Position numbers and translations under genes: made by a program. The notes under the pieces are model-generated. The model searched no databases. It worked only from the letters and a program-made list of their open reading frames with translations, and was not told the origin of the DNA. Positions 57,441 to 64,000 of a stretch of DNA of 64,000 bases are shown here, one piece after another. The number at the start of each line of letters is the position of its first letter. Within the stretch, counting starts at the first letter, position 1. Source of the stretch: Sphingomonas sp. Ant H11 (GTDB lineage: Bacteria > Pseudomonadota > Alphaproteobacteria > Sphingomonadales > Sphingomonadaceae); NCBI RefSeq assembly GCF_000797515.1, contig NZ_JSBN01000010.1, positions 62,001 through 126,000 on the forward strand, in the 5' to 3' direction.

Positions 57441-59366
57441 ATGGTTGACGCTCTCCAAACGCCGTTGCTCGATACGGTTCATTATCCTGCCGATCTCCGG
57501 GCGCTTGCGCCCACCCAGCTCCGCCAGCTCGCCGACGAGCTCCGGCAGGAGACGATTGCGGCGGTCGGCGTCACCGGGGGGCACCTCGGTTCCGGGCTCG
57601 GCGTGGTCGAGCTGACGGTTGCGATCCACTATGTGTTCGACACGCCCAACGACCGACTCGTGTGGGATGTCGGCCACCAATGCTACCCGCACAAGATCCT
57701 GACCGGGCGGCGCGACCGCATCCGCACGCTGCGCATGGGCGGTGGCCTCAGCGGCTTCACCAAGCGCAGCGAGAGCGAATACGATCCGTTTGGCGCGGCG
57801 CACAGCTCGACCTCGATCTCGGCCTCGCTCGGCTTTGCGGTCGCCAACAAGATTGCGGGCAAGCCCGGCAAGGGCATTGCGGTCATCGGCGACGGCGCGA
57901 TGTCGGCGGGCATGGCCTATGAGGCGATGAACAATGCCGCCCAGGCGGGCAACCGGCTGGTCGTCATCCTCAACGACAATGACATGTCAATCGCGCCGCC
58001 GGTCGGCGGGCTGTCGGCCTATCTCAGCCGGATCGTGTCGAGCCGCGAGTTTCTGGGCCTGCGCGATCTGGCGCGCAAAGTCGCCAAGCGGCTGCCCAAG
58101 CCGATCGCCACCGGCATGCGCAAGACCGAGGAGTTCGCGCGCGGCATGGCGATGGGCGGCACGCTGTTCGAGGAACTGGGCTTTTATTATGTCGGCCCGA
58201 TCGACGGCCACAATCTCGACCAGCTCATCCCCGTGCTCGAAAATGTCCGCGATGCCGAGGAAGGGCCGATCCTCGTCCATGTCGTGACCAAGAAGGGCAA
58301 GGGCTATGCGCCTGCCGAAGCCGCAGCCGACAAATATCACGGCGTCCAGAAGTTCGACGTCATCACCGGCGCGCAGGCCAAGGCCCCGCCGGGACCGCCG
58401 CAATATCAGAATGTGTTCGGCGCGCAGCTGAGCAAGGAAGCCGAGAGCGATCCGCTGATCTGCGCGATCACGGCGGCGATGCCCTCGGGCACCGGGCTCG
58501 ACGGTTTCTCCAAGGCGCATCCGGAACGCTTCTTCGACGTCGGCATTGCCGAGCAGCACGCCGTCACCTTCGCCGCCGGCCTCGCCGCGCAGGGAATGCG
58601 GCCGTTCTGCGCGATCTATTCGACCTTCCTGCAGCGCGCCTATGACCAGGTCGTCCACGACGTCTGCATCCAGAACCTGCCGGTGCGCTTCGCGATCGAT
58701 CGCGCCGGGCTGGTCGGGGCCGATGGCGCGACGCATGCCGGGTCGTTCGACGTGACCTATATGGCGTCGCTGCCCAATATGGTGGTGATGGCCCCGGCCG
58801 ACGAAGCCGAACTGGTGCACATGACGCACACTGCCGTGCTGCACGACAGCGGGCCGATCGCGTTGCGCTATCCGCGCGGCAACGGCACTGGCGTGGCGCT
58901 GCCCGAGGTGGCCGAGCGGCTCGAGATCGGCAAGGGCCGCATCGTCCGCCAGGGGCATAAGGTGGCGATCCTGTCGCTCGGCACGCGGCTGGGCGAGGCA
59001 TTGCGCGCGGCCGAGGCGCTGGAGGCGCGGGGCCTGTCGACCACCGTCGCCGATTTGCGCTTCGCCAAGCCGCTCGACGAGGACTTGATCCGCAAGCTGC
59101 TGACCACGCATGAAGTGGCGGTGACGATCGAGGAAGCCTCGGTCGGCGGGCTCGGCGCGCATGTGCTGACGTTCGCAAGCGACTCCGGCCTGATCGACGC
59201 GGGCCTCAAGCTGCGCACCATGCGCTTGCCCGACCTGTTCCAGGATCAGGACAAGCCCGAGGTGCAATATGCCCAGGCAGGGCTCGACGCCGATGCGATC
59301 GTCGATACGGTGCTGAAGGCGCTGCGTCACAATTCGAACGCAGTAGTGGAGGGCGCGCGGGCCTGA
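57441..59366 (+). CDS. dxs: 1-deoxy-D-xylulose-5-phosphate synthase
   Basis: DXS joins pyruvate and glyceraldehyde 3-phosphate, the first step of the MEP isoprenoid pathway, using thiamine diphosphate. The 641-residue protein is complete and uninterrupted. [20 protein letters not shown] opens it; the thiamine-binding [17 protein letters not shown] and NDNDMSI follow, then the transketolase catalytic region with [17 protein letters not shown] and [16 protein letters not shown]. Dxs is often placed near carotenoid or cell-wall genes. It is divergent from the GNAT gene. Confidence 0.97.
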   Translation: MVDALQTPLLDTVHYPADLRALAPTQLRQLADELRQETIAAVGVTGGHLGSGLGVVELTVAIHYVFDTPNDRLVWDVGHQCYPHKILTGRRDRIRTLRMGGGLSGFTKRSESEYDPFGAAHSSTSISASLGFAVANKIAGKPGKGIAVIGDGAMSAGMAYEAMNNAAQAGNRLVVILNDNDMSIAPPVGGLSAYLSRIVSSREFLGLRDLARKVAKRLPKPIATGMRKTEEFARGMAMGGTLFEELGFYYVGPIDGHNLDQLIPVLENVRDAEEGPILVHVVTKKGKGYAPAEAAADKYHGVQKFDVITGAQAKAPPGPPQYQNVFGAQLSKEAESDPLICAITAAMPSGTGLDGFSKAHPERFFDVGIAEQHAVTFAAGLAAQGMRPFCAIYSTFLQRAYDQVVHDVCIQNLPVRFAIDRAGLVGADGATHAGSFDVTYMASLPNMVVMAPADEAELVHMTHTAVLHDSGPIALRYPRGNGTGVALPEVAERLEIGKGRIVRQGHKVAILSLGTRLGEALRAAEALEARGLSTTVADLRFAKPLDEDLIRKLLTTHEVAVTIEEASVGGLGAHVLTFASDSGLIDAGLKLRTMRLPDLFQDQDKPEVQYAQAGLDADAIVDTVLKALRHNSNAVVEGARA

Positions 59367-59465
59367 GGGGGAAGGGGCTCGCCCCCTCCCCTCGATACTT
59401 GGCGCTGGTCATAAGCGGCGACCCTCGTCCCATCGAAACCCCCGCCGTTCTCGAAAGACCCGCGC

Positions 59466-60164
59466 ATGTGCTTTTCGGCCACCGCCAGCTTTACCGCCGC
59501 CGGGGTGCTGGCCACGGTCGGCGTGGCGACATTGCGCCATGTGCGTGAGCCGCGCGCGCTGCTATTCGCTTGTGTCCCGCTGCTGTTTTCCGCGCACCAG
59601 TTTTCCGAAGGCATGGTGTGGCTCGCGCTTGAGGGGCGGCTGGGCCCCTATGCACTCGATCATGCGGTGTTCCTGTTCACGCTCTACGCAATCGGCATCC
59701 TGCCGCTGCTGATGCCAGTCGCGGTGCTGCTGATGGAGCCTCCGGGATGGCGGCGCATTGCGATTTTGGGGACGGTTGCGGTCGGCGCGGTGGTGTTCGC
59801 TTGGGACATGTCGGGTCTTGTCGTCGCGCCGACCTGCGCCGTCATCGAGCAGCATTCGATCCGGTACACCAACCCGATCACCAGCCAATTGTGGGTGTCG
59901 CTGCTTTACATCTTGGCGACGTGTGGGGCGCTGCTGCTGTCCACCCACCGCGTGGTGCGGACCTATGGTGCGCTCAACGTGATCGGGCTGACGATCGTGC
60001 ATCTGGTGAAGGGGTATGCCTTCGCCTCGGTGTGGTGCTTTTACGCCGCGGTGCTGAGCGTGGTGCTGTACCGCCAGTTCAACCGGCAGGACATCGATAT
60101 CAAAACGCCCAACGGCACGACACCGGGTTTGCGGCCGTTCCTTCTGTCGTGGCTGCGCGGCTGA
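59466..60164 (+). CDS. DUF6629 family membrane protein
   Basis: The 232-residue protein begins MCFSATASFTAAGVLATVG, which is the signature of the DUF6629 family, and has about seven hydrophobic helices with conserved HQFSEGMVWLAL and the WCFYAA segments. The family is distributed widely, without known function. It follows dxs by 99 bases on the same strand. GC-rich hairpin-like bases lie just after the dxs stop, so transcription may be separate. I can offer no substrate. Confidence 0.82.
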   Translation: MCFSATASFTAAGVLATVGVATLRHVREPRALLFACVPLLFSAHQFSEGMVWLALEGRLGPYALDHAVFLFTLYAIGILPLLMPVAVLLMEPPGWRRIAILGTVAVGAVVFAWDMSGLVVAPTCAVIEQHSIRYTNPITSQLWVSLLYILATCGALLLSTHRVVRTYGALNVIGLTIVHLVKGYAFASVWCFYAAVLSVVLYRQFNRQDIDIKTPNGTTPGLRPFLLSWLRG

Positions 60165-60290
60165 GGGGAGCGGTCGCGCCCCACCGTCCCTGTCGCGGGG
60201 CCTATATCTTGGTATAGTCGGCACGAATGGGGTCACCGCTATTGCGGTTGCGCGTTATGGTGGCTTCGCCCAGTCGAGAAAGGGGACGCA

Positions 60291-61934
60291 ATGAGCACGC
60301 CCGATACACGCGCCCCGCAGATGTTTCCCGTGCTCAATGCCGCGCAGATCGCGACGGCGCGGCGCTTTGCCAGCGGCCCCGAACGCCACTTCGCGCCGGG
60401 CGAGCAAGTCTATGCGATCGGCGAACAGGATGCTCCGGCATGGCTGGTGCTGGAGGGATCGATCGACGTCGTCCGGCGCGATGGCTTGAACCATGAAGCG
60501 CCGGTTACGACTCATAATGCGGGGCAGTTTACCGGCGAGGTCAATCAACTGGCCGGGCGTGGCTCGATTGCTGCGGGTCACGCCGGGCCGAACGGCTGTG
60601 TGGCGCTGCCTTTCGATCCGGCGCATCTGCGCGCGTTGATGGTCGGGTCGGCCGATGTGGGCGAGATCGTCATGCGCGCGCTCATTCTCCGTCGCGTCGC
60701 GCTGATCGAGCAAGGCGGGGCGGGGACGATCCTGATCGGCGTGCCGAACAGCGCGGACGTCATCCGCCTCCAGGGCTTCCTGACGCGCAGCGGCTACCCC
60801 AATAAAGTGCTCGACGCGGCCGCCGATGCCGAGGGGAAGGCGCTGATCGAACGCATCGGAGTTTTGCCCGAAGACCTCCCGCTCGTGGTTTGCCCGAGCG
60901 GAGAGGTGTTGCGCAATCCGAGCAACCTGCAAGTGGCCACGTGCGTCGGCATGACACCCAAGCTCGATCCCGCGAAGATTTATGACGTGGCGATCGTCGG
61001 TGCCGGTCCGGCGGGATTGGCAGCGGCTGTCTACGCCGCATCGGAAGGCCTGTCGGTCATCGTTCTCGACGAACGTGCAATGGGCGGCCAGGCTGGCGCA
61101 TCGTCGCGCATCGAGAATTATCTTGGCTTCCCCACGGGTATTTCGGGGCAAGCCTTGGCTGGTCGTGCCTTCAATCAGGCAGTGAAATTCGGCGCGGAAA
61201 TCGCGGTGCCGCTGGGGGTGAAGGCGCTCGATTGCACCGCCGAGCGGATCGCGCTCGACCTGGTCGGCGGGCAGCAATTGCTGGCACGCGCAATCGTCGT
61301 CGCGTCGGGCGCGCGGTATCGACGGCCGGCAATCGCCAACCTCGCCGAGTTCGAGGGGCGGGGTATTTCCTATTGGGCCTCCCCGATCGAGGCCCGGCTT
61401 TGTGCAGGCGAAGAGGTCGCGCTGGTCGGCGGTGGCAATTCAGCCGGGCAGGCGATCGTATTTCTGGCACCCCAGGTGCGACATCTGCATCTTATTGTGC
61501 GGCGCAGCCTTTCCGAAACCATGTCGCAATATTTGATCGACCGGATCGCCGCGTTGCCGAACGTGCAGATCCATGTCGGCAGCGAGGTCGTCGCGCTGGA
61601 GGGCGATCCTGCGACCGGGCTTGAGTCGGCGGAGTTCCGAAATTTAGCCGACGGGACATCCCGTCGCCTGGCGTTGCACCACTTGTTCCTCTTCATTGGT
61701 GCCGACCCAAATACCGACTGGCTGAAAGACTGCGTCGACACCGACGACAAGGGCTTCATTGTAACGGGCGGCGGTGCCCGGTCGCTGGAAACCAGCCTGC
61801 CCGGTGTGTTTGCCATTGGCGACGTCCGCGCCGGCTCGACCAAACGCGTGGCTGCGGCGGTTGGCGAGGGGGCCGCCGTCGTCGCGCAGATTCACGCCCT
61901 TCTCGCCGAACGATCGACCACGGAGACCGTATGA
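60291..61934 (+). CDS. Thioredoxin-reductase-like FAD/NAD(P) oxidoreductase with N-terminal cyclic-nucleotide-binding-like domain
   Basis: The 547-residue protein has a cyclic-nucleotide-binding-like domain (about 20-145; FAPGEQVYAIGEQDAPAWLV) and a linker of about 80 residues, then a thioredoxin-reductase-like fold from about 230: FAD motif VGAGPAGLAAAVYA, ENYLGFPTGISG, NAD(P) motif VGGGNSAGQA, and GVFAIGDVRAGSTKR. The redox Cys-x-x-Cys is absent: where TrxB has SYCAVCDG this protein reads SYWASPIEA near residue 361. The binding loop of the N-terminal domain (FTGEVNQLAGRGSIAA) lacks the usual arginine. Its stop overlaps a zinc-finger gene as ATGA. The electron acceptor is unknown. Confidence 0.9.
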   Translation: MSTPDTRAPQMFPVLNAAQIATARRFASGPERHFAPGEQVYAIGEQDAPAWLVLEGSIDVVRRDGLNHEAPVTTHNAGQFTGEVNQLAGRGSIAAGHAGPNGCVALPFDPAHLRALMVGSADVGEIVMRALILRRVALIEQGGAGTILIGVPNSADVIRLQGFLTRSGYPNKVLDAAADAEGKALIERIGVLPEDLPLVVCPSGEVLRNPSNLQVATCVGMTPKLDPAKIYDVAIVGAGPAGLAAAVYAASEGLSVIVLDERAMGGQAGASSRIENYLGFPTGISGQALAGRAFNQAVKFGAEIAVPLGVKALDCTAERIALDLVGGQQLLARAIVVASGARYRRPAIANLAEFEGRGISYWASPIEARLCAGEEVALVGGGNSAGQAIVFLAPQVRHLHLIVRRSLSETMSQYLIDRIAALPNVQIHVGSEVVALEGDPATGLESAEFRNLADGTSRRLALHHLFLFIGADPNTDWLKDCVDTDDKGFIVTGGGARSLETSLPGVFAIGDVRAGSTKRVAAAVGEGAAVVAQIHALLAERSTTETV

Positions 61935-62234
61935 CATCCTGCCGTCACAGCATCACGATCAACGAAGTCACGCCCAGCGCGCGGGGGTGTGAGGAATGCC
62001 TGAAGATCGGAAGCGTCTGGCTCCACTTGCGCTTGTGCCGTTCGTGCGGACATGTCGGGTGTTGCGATCAGTCGCCGCATCGACACGCACGCGCACATTT
62101 CAATGCGACCCAGCACCCCATCATCGAAGGCTATGATCCGCCCGAGGGCTGGGGGGTGGTGTTACGTCGACCAGGAGGAAATCGATTTGCCCGACCAAAC
62201 GCCGCAACGGGGCCCGATTCCGCGTTATTATTGA
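61931..62234 (+). CDS. UBP-type zinc finger protein (one frame break)
   Basis: The 100-residue protein is a stand-alone ZnF-UBP domain, the fold that in eukaryotes binds the C-terminal tail of ubiquitin. Zinc-ligand candidates are C20, C23 (CEEC), C36, C39 (CRSC), C44-C45 with D46 (GCCDQS), then H52 and H56 in the HRHARAHF segment, and THPII-like QHPIIEGYDPPEGW. A run of six G at 62151-62156 should be five; the end then reads GWGWCYVDQEEIDLPDQTPQ. ATG at 61931 overlaps the oxidoreductase stop. Bacteria lack ubiquitin, so the ligand is open. Confidence 0.88.
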
Positions 62235-62395
62235 GCGACCGAGTGAGCATGGGCAATCGCCTCGCTGGCGTCGGAACAGCGCGGTTGCGCCTCGCGCGTT
62301 TCCATTGCCCGGCGGGTTCTGCGTATTAGTCCCAATGCCGATCTCTGGCGGTGAGCGGTATCGTGGCCCCGGTATCGATACCTACGGAGGCTGGC

Positions 62396-63199
62396 ATGAA
62401 GACCATATTGCTGCTGCTGCACGACGATGGTGGCCAGGAGGCGCGCTTGCAGGCTGCGCTGGACCTGACACGCACCTTGGAAGGGCATCTGGTATGCCTG
62501 GACGTGACGATCATGCCGACCATGGTGGTTTCCGATGCGCTGGGCGATGCGGGTTTTGGCATGTTGCTGCAGGAGGAAAGGCAGCGCGAGAGCGCCAACC
62601 GCGAGAAACTGGAGGCCCGACTCGTTCATGAGGATGTGAGCTGGGACTGGCGCGATGCAACCGGCGAAGTGGCCCCGTGCCTGCGCGATGAAACCGCGCT
62701 TGCCGATCTCATTGTCGTCAATCGCCAGTTGGAGGCTTGCCCGGTGCCCGACATGCGGGCGCTGGCGGGCGACCTGGTGGTAAAGACCCACATCCCGGTG
62801 CTGGCCGTGCCGGAGGATTTGAGTCGGCTCGATCTCGACCGGGCGCTGATCGCCTGGGATGGCTCTACCGCGTCGGCGGCAGCACTGCGGGCGGCGGTGG
62901 CGCTCCTGCGCCATGCCGAACGCGTGACGATCATCGCGATCGGCGACGAGTCCGACCGACTCCCCGCCGAAGCGGCTGCGGCCTATCTCTCTCGCTATGG
63001 CATTCACGCAGAGGTCGAACATGTCGCGCTGGACGGGGCAAAGGTCGGCGATGTGCTGTTTGAACGGGTGTCGAGCGGGCACTTCGGCTATGTGGTGATG
63101 GGCGGGTTCGGCCATCACCGTGTTGCCGAGGCCCTGTTTGGTGGAGTTACCAGGATGATGCTGACGAAAAGCCCCGTGCCGATTTTCCTGGCGCACTGA
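62396..63199 (+). CDS. Universal stress protein family
   Basis: The 267-residue protein has two tandem Usp-like halves: MKTILLLLHDDGGQEARLQA to start the first, with ALIAWDGSTASAAALRAAV opening the second, which also has MGGFGHHRVAEALFGGVTRM at its end, near the ATP-binding G-2x-G-9x-G(S/T) layout. Tandem Usp proteins function in stress and redox adaptation. GGAGG sits at 62386-62390, five bases before the start. It follows the zinc-finger gene by 161 bases and precedes the L,D-transpeptidase by 12 bases. Confidence 0.9.
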   Translation: MKTILLLLHDDGGQEARLQAALDLTRTLEGHLVCLDVTIMPTMVVSDALGDAGFGMLLQEERQRESANREKLEARLVHEDVSWDWRDATGEVAPCLRDETALADLIVVNRQLEACPVPDMRALAGDLVVKTHIPVLAVPEDLSRLDLDRALIAWDGSTASAAALRAAVALLRHAERVTIIAIGDESDRLPAEAAAAYLSRYGIHAEVEHVALDGAKVGDVLFERVSSGHFGYVVMGGFGHHRVAEALFGGVTRMMLTKSPVPIFLAH

Positions 63200-63211
63200 A
63201 CGATCTTGGGG

Positions 63212-64000
63212 ATGTTCTTGTTCGTCCGCTTCGCTGCGGCCCTTTCGGTCGCGGCGAGCGTCCCGGTTGCCAGCGCGACACTCCAACAACCGGTGCCGCC
63301 CGCTGCGGCGCAGGCACCGCGCTGGTCGGCCGGCGATCTTGCCGCGCTCGTCCAGGAAATCGGGCGGTCGACGCAGGAAGGGTTGAGTCCCGAGCGCTAC
63401 GGCGCGACGGCGTTGCAACGCGCGATCGACCAGCGCGCGCCAGATTTGGAGGCGGAGGCCAGCCGCGCCGCACTGCTCCTCGCGCATGATTATGCGGAAG
63501 GTGCGGCATCCGCCGATGCACGCAAGGGCTGGGAGATCGCACGCGATCCGATCGACCTGGACCTGTGGCTGCGCGAGGCGCTCGCGCGGCACGATGTGGC
63601 CGGGGCGTTGCAAGCGCTGCTGCCGCGGTCGTCGGGCTATGCCGCATTGCGCGCCGCGCTGCCGGCTTGCGACACCCCGGCGCATTGCACGACATTGAAG
63701 GTCAACCTCGAACGCTGGCGCTGGTTGCCGCGCGCGCTGGGTGCCCACTACCTTTGGGCCAATCCGGCAGCGTATCGACTCGATCTGATCGAGGGGGACC
63801 GCGTCATCCAGAGCCACCGCATTATCGTTGGCAAGCCGACCACGCCGACCCCCGTGTTTGCCACGTTGGTGACCGGGGTGACCGCCAATCCGTGGTGGAA
63901 TGTGCCGAGCAGCATCGTGTCGGAAAGCGTGGGTGCGATGGTGCGCAATCGTCCGGCTCAGGCCGCACGGCTTGGCTATGTCGCCACGCGCGGCGCGGGT
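63212..64000 (+). CDS. L,D-transpeptidase family protein, N-terminal part (3' end outside window)
   Basis: The frame is open from ATG at 63212 to the window end, 263 codons. It begins with a signal peptide (MFLFVRFAAALSVAASVPVA, ending ASAT) and has the murein L,D-transpeptidase scaffold of the YcbB/YnhG type: SPERYGATALQRAI, LKVNLERWRWLPRALG, and a YkuD domain entry around RVIQSHRIIVGKPTTPTP then TANPWWNVPSSI. The catalytic HxxG...SHGC motif would lie past the window end. Such enzymes cross-link peptidoglycan or lipoprotein to it. It lies 12 bases after the universal stress gene, so the two are probably co-transcribed. Confidence 0.9.
   Translation, partial: MFLFVRFAAALSVAASVPVASATLQQPVPPAAAQAPRWSAGDLAALVQEIGRSTQEGLSPERYGATALQRAIDQRAPDLEAEASRAALLLAHDYAEGAASADARKGWEIARDPIDLDLWLREALARHDVAGALQALLPRSSGYAALRAALPACDTPAHCTTLKVNLERWRWLPRALGAHYLWANPAAYRLDLIEGDRVIQSHRIIVGKPTTPTPVFATLVTGVTANPWWNVPSSIVSESVGAMVRNRPAQAARLGYVATRGAG

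Noticed and set aside
59367..59400. A terminator just after dxs
   Set aside because: A G-rich and C-rich hairpin is possible (GGGGAAGGGG...CCCCCTCCCC), but it has mismatches and no T run.

Overview
The window is high-GC, gene-dense chromosomal DNA of a sphingomonad (Alphaproteobacteria, Sphingomonas or a close relative). This rests on the protein set: an XrtA/PEP-CTERM regulatory cluster (PrsT, PrsR, PrsK and the linked sugar transferase), a Caulobacter/Sphingomonas-type TonB-dependent receptor, a TorF-family porin, a DUF3035 lipoprotein, a GroES-GroEL operon with a CIRCE operator, and several palindromic repeat families between genes. I saw no rRNA, tRNA, CRISPR array, transposase, integrase or phage gene. 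Both end genes are cut: an M16 peptidase at the left edge and an L,D-transpeptidase at the right edge.

Layout. 0-7.2 kb: M16 peptidase tail, secreted CocE-type hydrolase, fructose-bisphosphatase (glpX), dapD coupled to a HAD phosphatase, and a luciferase-like monooxygenase. 7.2-9.6 kb: a small accessory patch with an orphan P-loop kinase between two short direct repeats, then a DeoR regulator divergent from a GDP-mannose hydrolase (nudK). 9.6-12.1 kb: PepSY protein, OmpR regulator, histidine kinase. 12.4-15.1 kb: ABC-F ATPase and a DUF815 AAA+ protein. 15.1-23.2 kb: prsT, prsR, prsK and sugar transferase, divergent from manC. 23.2-29.2 kb: GNAT, M3 peptidase, TonB receptor, small exported protein. 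29.4-34.1 kb: groL, groES, sppA, GNAT. 34.3-39 kb: ileS, lspA, DUF3035 lipoprotein, TorF porin. 39.2-41.8 kb: metC, sseA, queF. 41.9-45.5 kb: a GT4 glycosyltransferase with an extra C-terminal domain, and a GH130 enzyme. 45.7-52.6 kb: OPT transporter, then marR-emrA-emrB, a lipid kinase and a metallophosphoesterase. 52.6-57.3 kb: rpsI-rplM, heme A synthase, MerC-zur, GNAT. 57.4-64 kb: dxs, DUF6629 protein, a thioredoxin-reductase-like protein coupled to a UBP zinc finger, universal stress protein, L,D-transpeptidase.

A dominant technical feature is that about a third of the genes carry a single-base reading-frame break, nearly always in a short run of identical bases. The list includes genes that cannot normally be lost (groL, ileS, lspA). 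The simplest explanation is uncorrected sequencing or assembly indels, so I annotate these as whole genes across the break.

Mannose chemistry recurs: manC makes GDP-mannose, nudK hydrolyses it, and the GT4/GH130 pair may build and trim a mannose-containing glycan, while the Prs cluster ties surface polysaccharide to exosortase-dependent protein sorting. The most biologically open items are the GT4-GH130 module with a hairpin that appears to bury the second gene's ribosome binding site, the redox-inactive-looking thioredoxin reductase homologue coupled to a ubiquitin-binding-type zinc finger, and a palindromic repeat lying inside ileS.
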